From Cypionkella sp. (GTDB lineage Bacteria > Pseudomonadota > Alphaproteobacteria > Rhodobacterales > Rhodobacteraceae), in contig NZ_JAUSBA010000024.1 in the NCBI RefSeq assembly GCF_030652235.1, positions 1 through 64,000 of the forward strand: a stretch of DNA of 64,000 nt, given 5' to 3'. The notes under the pieces are model-generated. The model ran no database searches and was not told the origin of the DNA. It was given only the letters and a program-made list of their open reading frames with translations. Each line of letters begins with the position of its first letter. Within the stretch, counting starts at the first letter, position 1. Below, piece after piece: positions 54,407 through 62,708 of this stretch. The position numbers were made by a program, and so were the translations under genes.

Positions 54407-55219
54407 ATGGGAATCGAGCATGACATCGCAGGCGACTGGCATGCCGCCTTGGCCGCATTGGCGTGGCAAGTTGATCTTGGCCTGACCGACATCAGTGCCG
54501 AATCCCCGCTTAACCGCTATGACCTGCCCGAGCCGATCAAAGCCCCCCCGCCCACGCCGATCATCGCCGCGCCGAAAACCCCGACGCCGCCACCAGAACC
54601 CGAAACCCCCAACCCCGACGCGGCCATCTTCGCGGCCCGCGCGGCGGCCAGCCAATGCGAAACGCTGGAAGCCCTGCGCGAAGCCCTCGCCAGCTTTGAG
54701 CATTGCGAACTCAAACGTGGCGCGCGCAATCTGGTGTTCGCCGATGGCAACCCCAAAGCCCGCGTGCTGATCCTCGGCGAAGCCCCCGGTGTCGAGGAAG
54801 ACCGCGAAGGCCGCCCCTTCGTCGGCCGTGAAGGGCAGCTTCTGGACAAAATGTTCGCCGCCATCGGCCTGTCGCGCACCGCGCCAGACCCTGAAACCGC
54901 GATCTACATCACCAACAGCCTGCCATGGCGGCCGCCGCAAAACCGCGACCCTTCGCCCGATGAAATCGCGATGATGCGTCCCTTCGTGGAACGTCACATC
55001 GCCTTGATAAACCCCGATGTCATCGTGCTGGTCGGCAACACGCCGCTGCAAACCATCCTAAACACCAAAGACATCCTGCGCGCGCGGGGAAACTGGACCG
55101 AAGCTCTCGGCAAACTCGTGCTGCCAATGACGCATCCCGCGTACCTGCTGCGCAACCCGATTGCCAAACGTGAGGCTTGGGCTGATCTTTTGTCACTCCA
55201 CGCCAAACTACGCGGCTAA
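54407..55219 (+). CDS. uracil-DNA glycosylase, family-4-like without most Fe-S ligands
   Basis: The 270-residue protein has a Pro-rich N-terminal extension to about residue 70, then the family 4 catalytic motif LILGEAPGVEEDREGRPFVG, ITNSLPWRPPQNRDPSPDE, NPDVIVLVGN and the C-terminal THPAYLLRNP. Family 4 enzymes hold a 4Fe-4S cluster through four cysteines. Here the first Cys aligns with Phe (FEHCEL), the one in NVVKCRPP with Trp (SLPWRPP) and the last with Met (AMMRPF); only one remains. The fold and glycosylase motifs are intact, so repair of uracil in DNA remains the likely role. Confidence 0.85.
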   Translation: MGIEHDIAGDWHAALAALAWQVDLGLTDISAESPLNRYDLPEPIKAPPPTPIIAAPKTPTPPPEPETPNPDAAIFAARAAASQCETLEALREALASFEHCELKRGARNLVFADGNPKARVLILGEAPGVEEDREGRPFVGREGQLLDKMFAAIGLSRTAPDPETAIYITNSLPWRPPQNRDPSPDEIAMMRPFVERHIALINPDVIVLVGNTPLQTILNTKDILRARGNWTEALGKLVLPMTHPAYLLRNPIAKREAWADLLSLHAKLRG

Positions 55220-55260
55220 ATCCATCTCGGTCGGATGAAAATGGCCCTTAAGGCCATCCT

Positions 55261-55290
55261 CTCTGCTCAAACATCCCCGCCGGAGGCATC
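55261..55290 (-). repeat. dispersed GATGCCTCCGGC motif, copy B
   Basis: On the minus strand GATGCCTCCGGCGGGGATGT is followed by TTGAGCAGAG, matching copy A at 49961-49991 at most positions. It lies 13 nt after the stop of the DsbD-alpha-like gene in sense orientation. Confidence 0.55.
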
Positions 55291-55303
55291 CCACCCACAA
55301 CCC

Positions 55304-56116
55304 TCACGGCGCTGGACATCCGGCGATCTCCACCGACCCACCCGCCCCCAACACCGTCACCACCACACCCGAGCGATCCAGCGCAAACGGCGCTCCACTG
55401 CTAGCAACCAAATCTACCGATGCCGTCAATCGCCCACCAGCCCGCACACTTTTCGCCTCACCGACCCAAACCCCAGCATCAGCCGTCTCAAACACCACCG
55501 TCTCGGCTCCGCGCTGCGGCAAATCCAACACGGCGGTCAACTGCAACCCATCGGCAATCGGTGAGACCTCACAAGAAATCGCCCGCAACCCCGCAGCCTT
55601 GCCGCCAACAGGCTGCGCCTGCAAAGCCGAGTTGATCGCCGCATCCGGCCCGCCCGCATCCAAAACGGCGGCAAGCTGCACCGCCGCAGGCATACAAATC
55701 TGATTGCACACCCCCAGATCAACCCCGGCCCGCAACTCCACAGGCTTGGACGCATCCAGCGGCACCACCTCCAGCGGCAACACCACGCCCTCATGATAAC
55801 CAATCGTCTGCATGCCATTGGTGTGAAACACCACCGGGCTTGGCCAATGCACAAGCACCGATTTGACGTTCACCGAACCCGACCAGTTGAACAAAGGCGG
55901 GATGCCCGCCTCACCGGGGCTGCGCCAATAGGTCTTCCAATCGGGCGCAAGTTGCAGCCGAAGGCCCGCCATATGGTGGCCGTTCTGCATCTGCCAGCCC
56001 GGCAAAAGATCGGCCTGCAAGACCTCGTCCTGTGTGGTGGCCAAAGCAGAAGTCGCGGCGCAGAAGGCAAGGGCGGGCGCGGCGGCACAAAGCGCGAAGG
56101 TTAAGACTTTCAACAT
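55304..56116 (-). CDS. periplasmic DsbD-alpha-like protein
   Basis: The 270-residue protein has a signal peptide (residues 1-25, LTFALCAAAPALAFCAATSA) and a domain like the N-terminal DsbD-alpha region of thiol:disulfide interchange proteins: GLRLQLAPDWKTYWRSPGEA and the pair of cysteines in GVCNQICMPAAV. It has no membrane core and no thioredoxin domain, so it would be a stand-alone periplasmic reductant acceptor or binder. It is divergent from yqgE; dispersed motif copy B follows. Confidence 0.78.
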   Translation of the reverse strand: MLKVLTFALCAAAPALAFCAATSALATTQDEVLQADLLPGWQMQNGHHMAGLRLQLAPDWKTYWRSPGEAGIPPLFNWSGSVNVKSVLVHWPSPVVFHTNGMQTIGYHEGVVLPLEVVPLDASKPVELRAGVDLGVCNQICMPAAVQLAAVLDAGGPDAAINSALQAQPVGGKAAGLRAISCEVSPIADGLQLTAVLDLPQRGAETVVFETADAGVWVGEAKSVRAGGRLTASVDLVASSGAPFALDRSGVVVTVLGAGGSVEIAGCPAP

Positions 56117-56231
56117 CCCCCTGTCATAAGCAAAGCATCGCCTTCGGGGAAATCACGATCCGGCGAGAGGCTTGTAACCAAATCCGGCTTTGCCCATCTT
56201 AAGACTGAAGCAAGAAAAAGGGCGCGATTCG

Positions 56232-56786
56232 ATGGATCTCTGCGGAAAGCTACTGGTGGCGATGCCCGGTATGGGCGATCCAAGGTTTGAACATGCGGTG
56301 ATCTTGGTCTGCGCCCACACACCGGAAGGTGCCATGGGTCTGATCATCAACAAAACCCTGACCGATATGTCGTTTTCTGGCCTGCTCGAACATCTGAAAA
56401 TCCCGCTGGGTGACGAAAGCCGCAAGATCGCCGTGCATTTTGGCGGCCCAGTCGAACGCGGGCGCGGTTTCGTGCTGCACTCTCCCGATTACATCGGCGG
56501 TCCGGCGACGTTGAAGATCGAAGGCGGCTTTGGCATGACCGCGACGCTGGATGTGCTGGAGGCGATGGCACAAGGCCATGGCCCCGACAAAGCTCTGCTG
56601 GCGCTGGGATATTCCGGCTGGGGTCCGGGCCAGCTAGAGGCTGAAATCACCCGCAATGACTGGCTGACGGTAGTGCCGTCCGAAGCGCTGATCTTCGCCG
56701 AAAATGACGCCTCCAAATGGGCAGGCGCCCTGCGCGGCATGGGTATCGAACCCCTCAGCCTGTCGGCAACTTCAGGTCGCGCCTAA
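56232..56786 (+). CDS. yqgE: YqgE/AlgH family protein (UPF0301)
   Basis: The 184-residue protein matches UPF0301: MDLCGKLLVAMPGMGDPRFE with HAVILVCAHTPEGAMGLIIN following, FGGPVERGRGFVLHS, and ALGYSGWGPGQLEAEI. The fold is known but its function is not settled; AlgH was linked to alginate regulation. The chosen start fits the family; an in-frame ATG at 56190 adds 14 residues. It is convergent with ccoS across the palindromic repeat. Confidence 0.92.
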   Translation: MDLCGKLLVAMPGMGDPRFEHAVILVCAHTPEGAMGLIINKTLTDMSFSGLLEHLKIPLGDESRKIAVHFGGPVERGRGFVLHSPDYIGGPATLKIEGGFGMTATLDVLEAMAQGHGPDKALLALGYSGWGPGQLEAEITRNDWLTVVPSEALIFAENDASKWAGALRGMGIEPLSLSATSGRA

Positions 56787-56787
56787 C

Positions 56788-56832
56788 CGATTTTCGCCGC
56801 CAAAATCGTGCACGAATTCCGCGCGGAATTCG
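56788..56832. repeat. two-part palindromic repeat, copy 2
   Basis: A hairpin CGATTTT / AAAATCG with a 7-nt loop (56788-56808), 4 nt, then the perfect 20-bp palindrome CGAATTCCGCGCGGAATTCG (56813-56832). It has the same parts as 7012-7054 in reverse order. It fills the gap between convergent yqgE and ccoS and could terminate both. Confidence 0.75.
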
Positions 56833-56834
56833 GC

Positions 56835-56992
56835 TTACTGCTTCGGTTTGTCGTCCCAATCCTTCATCAAAATCCGATTGGCATCCCCCGAAGGATCGTC
56901 AAATTGCTTGGTTTTCATCGCCCAGATAAACGCCAGCAACCCCCCCCCCCCAGCAGCAAGGACACCGGAATCAGGATCGACAGGATTTCCAT
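56835..56992 (-). pseudogene. ccoS: cbb3 oxidase maturation protein CcoS, frameshifted at a 12-G run
   Basis: The ATG at 56992 opens EILSILIPVSLL. The coding strand then has 12 G (top strand 56940-56951). With 13 G the frame would continue LLAFIWAMKTKQFDDPSGDA and end at TAA 56837-56835, a 52-residue CcoS of normal size with the usual membrane helix and QFDD motif. As given, with 12 G, translation stops about a dozen codons after the run. CcoS is needed for cofactor insertion into CcoN. It lies 15 nt after ccoI. This may be phase variation, a true mutation, or a sequencing error in the homopolymer. Confidence 0.85.
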
Positions 56993-57007
56993 GACCTCAG
57001 CCTCCCG

Positions 57008-59194
57008 CTATTTCAAACGCATGGCATTGAGCGACACGGTAATCGACGACAAAGACATCGCCAAGGCCGCAGCCAAAGGTGTGGCCGCCCCCATCAGTGC
57101 CAAAGGCACGGCAATCACGTTATACGCGGCAGAAATCCCAAAATTCTCCAGCATCCGCCGCGTCGCCTGCCGCGCAATCCGCACCGCATCACCAATCGGC
57201 GCCATATCCTGCCCAAGCAGCACGATATCCGAAGCCGTGCGCGCCGCATCCAGCGCCGTCGCGGGCGAGATCGACACATGTGCGGCGGCCAGCGCTGCCG
57301 TGTCGTTCAGCCCATCCCCCACCATCAGCACGCGCCGCCCCTCGGCCGTCAAAGCCCGCACCAGCGCCACCTTCTCGGCGGGCAATGCCCCCGCCACCCA
57401 ATCCGCAATCCCCAACCGTGCCGCCAACGCGCCCACCGCCCCCGGCACATCCCCCGAGATCAGCTTGATCCGCATGCCCTGCGCCATCAGGGACGCAATC
57501 GCAGCCTCTGCACCGGGACGCAAACGGTCCGCGAACGCAAACGCATGATGCACGCCCCCTACATTCAGATAAGTCGCCGTCAGCTCCAGCGGCTTGGCCC
57601 CGCACCAATCGGCCCGGCCAAGCCGTACGGGCTTGCCCTGCCAAACGCCCTCCACACCGTACCCCGGCACCTCGCGCAGATCAGTAACCTCGGCCGCGAC
57701 GACGCCCTGCCCCCGCGCCGCCGCAGCCAAAGCCTGCGCCAAAGGATGCGATGATCCCACAGCCAACCCCGCCGCCACCGCCAGCACCCAAGCCGGATGC
57801 ACGTCAATCCCCACCACCTCCGGCGCGCCCATCGTCAGCGTCCCGGTCTTATCAAACACCACGCAATCCACCTGCGCCAAACGCTCCAACGCCGTGCCAT
57901 GTTTCAGCAACAACCCCTTGCGGAACAGCTTACCACTCGCCGCCGTCACCACCGCAGGCACTGCAAGGCCCAGCGCACAGGGGCAGGTGATGATCAACAC
58001 CGCCGCCGAGATATTGATCGCATAGCGCAGATCGCCCCCGGTCGCCCACATCCAATAGCCAAAGGCGCTGAACGACAGGATATGCACCAAGGGCGAGTAA
58101 AACCGCGCCGCCCTTTCGGCCAGCGTCGTGTATTTCGTCTTCGCACTTTCCGCGACCGCGACCAAATCCGCCATCCGGTGCAGGCTCGAATCCCGCCCCG
58201 CCGCCGTCACCCGCAGCACCAAAGGCCCGGTCAAATTCACCTCGCCCGCCGCCACCAGCATCCCCGGCCCCACAAACACTGGCAGGCTCTCCCCCGTCAG
58301 CAAACTGCGATCCACCTCCGACGCGCCACCTTCCACCACCCCGTCAACCGGCATCCGCCCGCCCGGACGCACCCGCACCAGATCGCCGACCGCCACTTCG
58401 GAAATCACCCGCACCACCTCGGCCCCGTCCACCAGAACATAGGCACGAGGCACCTCCAACGCCGCTAATTCCTCGGCAGCCGAGCGCGCCACCGCCCGCG
58501 TGCGATGATCCAGATAGCGCCCGAGCAGCAGGAAAAAGCACAGCATCACCGCCGCATCAAAATAAGCGTGATGGCCGGATTTGATCGTTTCAAACAACGA
58601 AATCGACGAGGCCAGCACCAAGGCCAGCGAGATCGGGAAATCCATTCCCAATCGCCCGACCCTGACCCCCGCCCAAGCCGAACGAAAGAACGGCTGGCCG
58701 CAAAAAATCACCGTCGGCACCGCAATCATCGCCGAAATCCAGTGGAACATGTCGCGAGTCGCCCCTTCAGCCCCCGACCACACCGCCACCGACAGCAGCA
58801 TCACGTTCATCATTGAAAAGAACGCCACCCCCAGCCGCATCAGCAATTCCCGCCCCTGCCGATCCGTCTCGGTGGCACTCAGCAGCCCCGCATCCAGCTC
58901 ATGCGCCTCAAATCCCACGCCCGCCAGCGCCGCGACCAGTGCCTGGGCTGTCACTTCTGAACCCGCATCCACCGACACCCGCTTCATCGTCAGGTTAACC
59001 CGAGACGAGTCCACCCCCGGCACCGCTGCCAACGCACTCTCCACCGTCGAGATACACGCCGCGCAATGCGCCGACGGCAGCGACAACATCAGCCGCCCGC
59101 GCGCCGCCAGCTGCGCCTGCTGTTGCGCCAAAGGCACCACAACACAGGCCGGACAAGCCGCCATCCCGCCCTGCTCGAACTCGACCACGCTCAT
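57008..59194 (-). CDS. ccoI: copper-translocating P-type ATPase CcoI/FixI
   Basis: CcoI supplies copper for cbb3 oxidase assembly. The 728-residue P1B ATPase has an N-terminal metal-binding part (MAACPACVVVPL and AHCAACISTVESALAAVPGV), eight membrane helices with the ion-path motif ITCPCALGLAVPAVV, the phosphorylation site VVFDKTGTLTMGAP, and the hinge VLMVGDGLNDTAALAAA. It lies 3 nt after ccoH and before ccoS in the usual ccoGHIS order. Confidence 0.95.
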   Translation of the reverse strand: MSVVEFEQGGMAACPACVVVPLAQQQAQLAARGRLMLSLPSAHCAACISTVESALAAVPGVDSSRVNLTMKRVSVDAGSEVTAQALVAALAGVGFEAHELDAGLLSATETDRQGRELLMRLGVAFFSMMNVMLLSVAVWSGAEGATRDMFHWISAMIAVPTVIFCGQPFFRSAWAGVRVGRLGMDFPISLALVLASSISLFETIKSGHHAYFDAAVMLCFFLLLGRYLDHRTRAVARSAAEELAALEVPRAYVLVDGAEVVRVISEVAVGDLVRVRPGGRMPVDGVVEGGASEVDRSLLTGESLPVFVGPGMLVAAGEVNLTGPLVLRVTAAGRDSSLHRMADLVAVAESAKTKYTTLAERAARFYSPLVHILSFSAFGYWMWATGGDLRYAINISAAVLIITCPCALGLAVPAVVTAASGKLFRKGLLLKHGTALERLAQVDCVVFDKTGTLTMGAPEVVGIDVHPAWVLAVAAGLAVGSSHPLAQALAAAARGQGVVAAEVTDLREVPGYGVEGVWQGKPVRLGRADWCGAKPLELTATYLNVGGVHHAFAFADRLRPGAEAAIASLMAQGMRIKLISGDVPGAVGALAARLGIADWVAGALPAEKVALVRALTAEGRRVLMVGDGLNDTAALAAAHVSISPATALDAARTASDIVLLGQDMAPIGDAVRIARQATRRMLENFGISAAYNVIAVPLALMGAATPLAAALAMSLSSITVSLNAMRLK

Positions 59195-59197
59195 CGC

Positions 59198-59671
59198 CTA
59201 GCCTTTCACAAACAGGTTCAGCCGTTGCTGAAACAGCACGCCATCGCCCGAATGCGCGGTGACATGCAGCATCCATTTCCCGGGATGCAGCGCTGCTTTT
59301 GCCACATAAACCCCGCCCTCATAGACAAACCGAGGCGTCGAATCCTCGCGCGCTTCGGTCACCCGGCCCAGCAGAACATCCAACCCTTCGACCACCACAG
59401 GCTTGCCCGCAGCATCGGTAAAGGCCAGTATCAACTCGCCCTTCGCGCCATCATAACCGGGCGCAACCGTCCAACCCAACGCTTCCTGCGCCCGTCGATC
59501 CGCGTCAAACGTCTGGCTTGCGACATAAGAATTCTCCACCTCCAACCCCGGAAATGTGCTGATCGCCTTGTAGGCCATCAGCAGATTGACCGCGATGATC
59601 ACGCCAAACGCCGCCACCGTGAAGGCCAGCACATGCCAACCCTTGATCTCGCGCCCCCCAGCTTTGGCCAT
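59198..59671 (-). CDS. ccoH: cbb3 oxidase assembly protein CcoH/FixH
   Basis: The 157-residue protein has one N-terminal membrane helix (VLAFTVAAFGVIIAVNLLMA) and a periplasmic domain with FPGLEVENSYVASQTFDADR and a C-terminal strand ending LFQQRLNLFVKG, as in FixH. It helps stabilise CcoP and mature the complex. The ATG at 59671 starts 1 nt after the ccoG stop. Confidence 0.9.
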   Translation of the reverse strand: MAKAGGREIKGWHVLAFTVAAFGVIIAVNLLMAYKAISTFPGLEVENSYVASQTFDADRRAQEALGWTVAPGYDGAKGELILAFTDAAGKPVVVEGLDVLLGRVTEAREDSTPRFVYEGGVYVAKAALHPGKWMLHVTAHSGDGVLFQQRLNLFVKG

Positions 59672-59672
59672 C

Positions 59673-61106
59673 TTACTCGCCCTTTCCGTTGAACACGGTG
59701 TCATGATGCACCCGATCATTGCCAGGCGCGGCCTCGGTCCCCAAATCCTGAATCCAGAACCGCAGATCGGTGCGTGCAGCCTCCGCCCCCAGCGAATGGG
59801 CCGGAGCCGTCACAAACAACCGCTGAGTCTTGGTGGCATTGGCGGGCACCAGAACCTTCAACCCCGGCGCGCCATCCAACGTCAGCAGAAACCCGGCATC
59901 CGAGGTCGCGGCAAAGGTGAACCAACGGTCTTCGCCATGCTTATTTCGCAGCCGCAGATCATAGGTGTTGCGGATCGAGCCATCCGACAGCGTCACAAAC
60001 ATCGGATTGCGCACCGGGGTGACGCTGACATCAATCGACGCCCGCAGAAACAAGGCCACCACCAGCGCCACGCCGACCCCCGCCCAAAGCACGCTATACA
60101 TCATCGTCCGGGGCCGGAACACATGGCTCCAGACCGACTTCGCCGGTTGACCCGCACGTTCGCGGACCTCATCCGTCAAAGCCATATAACTGATCAGATT
60201 CAATGGCTTGCCGATCTTCGCCATCGTGTCATTGCAGGCATCAATGCACAGACCGCAGGTGATGCAGGCCATCTGCTGACCGTCGCGAATATCAATCCCC
60301 ATCGGGCAGACGTTGACGCACGCCATGCAGTCGATGCAATCGCCATTGCCTTCGACATTGGCTTTACCCCGCGGTTCCCCCCGCCAATCTCGGTAGCCAA
60401 TGGTCAGTGTATCTTCATCCACCATCGCCGCCTGAATCCGCGGCCAGGGGCAGGCATAGATGCAAATCTGTTCCCGCGCGAAGCCGCCGAATACAAAGGT
60501 CGTTGCGGTCAAGATCGCCATCGTCGTGTATGCAACCGGATGCGCGGTGCCATGAATCAGGTTTTGCAACAAGGTCGGCGCGTCGGTGAAATAGAACACC
60601 CAAGCCCCGCCCGTCGCCAAACCAATCAGCAGCCAAACACTCCACTTCACCAGCCGCTTGCGCAGCTTTTCAAGGTTCCAATTCTGCCGATGCAAGCGCA
60701 GCCGCGCGTTGCGGTCGCCCTCTATCCAGCGCTCCACCAGAATAAAAAGATCTGTCCACACCGTCTGCGGGCAAGCATAGCCACACCAAACCCGCCCCGC
60801 AGCACTGGTGAATAGGAACAACCCCAGCCCCGCCATAATCAGCAACCCAGCAACGAAGTAGAACTCGTAGGGCCAAATCTCGATCATGAAGAAAAAGAAA
60901 CGGCGGTTGGCAATATCGACCAACACGGCCTGATCCGGCAGGCTTGGCCCACGATCCCAGCGCAGCCACGGTGTGACGTAATAAATCCCCAGCATCAGCC
61001 CCAGCAACCACCATTTCAGCGTGCGAAAGGTGCCTTTGACCCGGCGTGGAAAGATCGGCTCACGGGCGGCATAGAGACTGGGTGGCTGGGTATCGGGACT
61101 GGTCAC
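59673..61106 (-). CDS. ccoG: cbb3 oxidase accessory ferredoxin-like protein CcoG (RdxA/FixG)
   Basis: The 477-residue membrane protein has about five helices, an N-terminal cysteine pair (GRVWCGYACPQTVW), a second pair (QICIYACPWPRIQ), and two 4Fe-4S sites CIDCMACVNVCPMG and CITCGLCIDACND, then a periplasmic Ig-like C-terminal domain. CcoG is involved in copper handling for the oxidase. I prefer the GTG at 61106, which has GGAGAG upstream, over the GTG at 61133: only then does the FNR-type site sit at a normal distance from a start point that precedes the gene. Confidence 0.92.
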   Translation of the reverse strand: MTSPDTQPPSLYAAREPIFPRRVKGTFRTLKWWLLGLMLGIYYVTPWLRWDRGPSLPDQAVLVDIANRRFFFFMIEIWPYEFYFVAGLLIMAGLGLFLFTSAAGRVWCGYACPQTVWTDLFILVERWIEGDRNARLRLHRQNWNLEKLRKRLVKWSVWLLIGLATGGAWVFYFTDAPTLLQNLIHGTAHPVAYTTMAILTATTFVFGGFAREQICIYACPWPRIQAAMVDEDTLTIGYRDWRGEPRGKANVEGNGDCIDCMACVNVCPMGIDIRDGQQMACITCGLCIDACNDTMAKIGKPLNLISYMALTDEVRERAGQPAKSVWSHVFRPRTMMYSVLWAGVGVALVVALFLRASIDVSVTPVRNPMFVTLSDGSIRNTYDLRLRNKHGEDRWFTFAATSDAGFLLTLDGAPGLKVLVPANATKTQRLFVTAPAHSLGAEAARTDLRFWIQDLGTEAAPGNDRVHHDTVFNGKGE

Positions 61107-61163
61107 GGAACTCTCCGGTAGCTGCGGCTGCACCCTCTATGCGCCCCTAGGCCCGGCCCAACC

Positions 61164-61177
61164 TTGACCTGAATCAA
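61164..61177. promoter_or_regulatory. FNR/FnrL-type site upstream of ccoG
   Basis: TTGACCTGAATCAA matches TTGAT-N4-ATCAA at 9 of 10 fixed bases. Its centre (61170.5) would put a -41.5 class II start near 61129, with a weak -10 CATAGA at 61141-61136 (minus strand). Oxygen-responsive FnrL sites control cco operons in Rhodobacter. Confidence 0.65.
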
Positions 61178-61213
61178 TCCCGCATCCGAAATACAGCTTC
61201 AGCCTGCGACGTT

Positions 61214-61518
61214 TTAGCCGCGCCCAGTCGCTGCCTGCTGCGGCATCCAATCGCAAAACACCTGCAAGGATGGTCGCAAAATCCCATCCTCGTGCAGCAA
61301 CCGCAACCGCCGCGTTCGACCAAAGCCAGCCCCAAATGGGCCTCCAACGCGCGGATTTGGGGGCTGGTCGCGGCAAGAGTCACCCCCATCCGCGCGCCCG
61401 TCTTCTTCAGCCACGCGCCAGCCGCACCGATCTTGCCAGCGGCCAACAGATCGACCACCGCACCAGCCGCGAAAAGCTGGTCGCACAGCGCCGCTGGAAC
61501 GATAAGTATTTCTGGCAA
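61214..61518 (-). other. possible gene remnant between ccoP and ccoG
   Basis: In this otherwise gene-free stretch of about 500 nt, one minus-strand frame encodes ATSPQIRALEAHLGLALVER, faintly like a LysR helix-turn-helix end, and the next frame, after about 61290, encodes LRPSLQVFCDWMPQQA, faintly like a LysR C-terminus. No frame gives a full protein. It may be a decayed regulator; a chance resemblance is possible. Confidence 0.25.
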
Positions 61519-61576
61519 GGCCGCAGCAGAACCCCCGGCGACGGTTAGGGCTGCTCAACGCTCCGCCTAAAACAAA

Positions 61577-61608
61577 GCCGCCCCCGGCGCGAACCGAGGG
61601 CGGTTTTT
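61577..61608. terminator. terminator after ccoNOQP
   Basis: A stem CCGCCC-CGG / CCG-GGGCGG (one mismatch) is bounded by TTTTTT on the top strand and by CTTTGTTTT in the direction of ccoP. It lies 18 nt past the ccoP stop and separates the structural operon from ccoGHIS. Confidence 0.7.
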
Positions 61609-61625
61609 TCAGCAGATAAGCCGCT

Positions 61626-62504
61626 TTACTCGCCGCCACCCAGACTATGCACATAGGTCGCCACCGCCCGGATTTCATCCTCAGACAGCTTCCCCGTCCA
61701 AGCCGGCATCACACCGTAGCGCGCTTTCGTGACGGTCTCAGTCAGCGTTGCCACAGAACCACCGTAAAGCCAGATCGCATCCGTCAGGTTCGGCGCGCCA
61801 AAGTCACGCATGCCCTTGCCATCCTCACCGTGACAGGCCACGCAATTCTCGGCAAACACCGTGGTCCCCGCGGTTGCCAGCGCGGCGTCATGATCCTGAC
61901 CCGAGATTTGCAGCACATATTGCACCACCTGGTCGATCTGCGGCTTCTCCAGAATTCCATCCACCCCAAAGGCCGGCATTTGCGACAACCGTGCGTCCTC
62001 GTCCGTGGTGTTGCGAATGCCATGGGTAATCGTGGCGTGGATCGCCGTCATATCACCGCCCCACAGCCAATCATTGTCGAGCAGGTTTGGATAGCCCTTA
62101 CCCTGAACCCCCGCCGCCCCCGATCCGTGGCACTGCGCGCAGTTGTTCTTGAACAAAGACGCCCCGGCCGACACCGCAAAGGTTTTCAACTCGTCATTGG
62201 CCGGAATAGTCGCCAAATCCGCCGCCACCAGCTTGGCCTTGACCCCGGCGTTGGCGTCGTCAAACCGCTTGATATCGGCCTCGACATCCGCCCGCTGGTT
62301 TGATCCGATCACCCCCTGCGTATGGCCCGAAATCAGCGGCCACGCCGGATAGGCAATCGTATAGCCAATCCCCCAGATGATCGTCAGATACAGCACCCAC
62401 AGCCACCACCGCGGCATCGGGTTGTCGTATTCCTGAATCCCATCCCAAACATGGCCCGTCGTCGGCACCTCACGCGGGGTCTGCTTCACTTGTTTGGCGC
62501 ACAT
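61626..62504 (-). CDS. ccoP: cbb3 cytochrome c oxidase subunit III (CcoP)
   Basis: The 292-residue subunit has one N-terminal membrane helix ([20 protein letters not shown]) and two periplasmic cytochrome c domains with heme sites CAQCH at about residues 121-125 and CVACH at about 219-223. It passes electrons from soluble cytochrome c to CcoO and CcoN. It lies 3 nt after ccoQ. Confidence 0.96.
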   Translation of the reverse strand: MCAKQVKQTPREVPTTGHVWDGIQEYDNPMPRWWLWVLYLTIIWGIGYTIAYPAWPLISGHTQGVIGSNQRADVEADIKRFDDANAGVKAKLVAADLATIPANDELKTFAVSAGASLFKNNCAQCHGSGAAGVQGKGYPNLLDNDWLWGGDMTAIHATITHGIRNTTDEDARLSQMPAFGVDGILEKPQIDQVVQYVLQISGQDHDAALATAGTTVFAENCVACHGEDGKGMRDFGAPNLTDAIWLYGGSVATLTETVTKARYGVMPAWTGKLSEDEIRAVATYVHSLGGGE

Positions 62505-62507
62505 GGT

Positions 62508-62699
62508 TTACGCCTCCTCGGTTTGCGGCGCGGGGGCCGCAGGTTTCTGATCATGGCGGAAGATCGAATTGGCGATATCTTCGTGGGTCTTGCGAGAGCC
62601 CGGACGCCAAGCCCAGACACATACCCCCAGAAAGAACAGCGTCAGGAACAACAGCACCCAACTGTCCGCGAATTCGCGCAAGAGACTATAAAGTTCCAT
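62508..62699 (-). CDS. ccoQ: cbb3 oxidase small subunit CcoQ
   Basis: The 63-residue protein has one membrane helix (SWVLLFLTLFFLGVCVWAW) and a cytosolic tail with RPGSRKTHEDIANSIFRHD. CcoQ stabilises the complex and, in Rhodobacter, carries an oxygen-linked signal. AGGAGG lies 6 nt before the ATG. Confidence 0.93.
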   Translation of the reverse strand: MELYSLLREFADSWVLLFLTLFFLGVCVWAWRPGSRKTHEDIANSIFRHDQKPAAPAPQTEEA

Positions 62700-62708
62700 C
62701 GCGTCCTC

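Noticed and set aside
62668-62677. GCGAATTCGC inside ccoQ as a third copy of the palindromic repeat
   Set aside because: It is only 10 bp, lies in a conserved coding region and lacks the adjacent CGATTTT hairpin.
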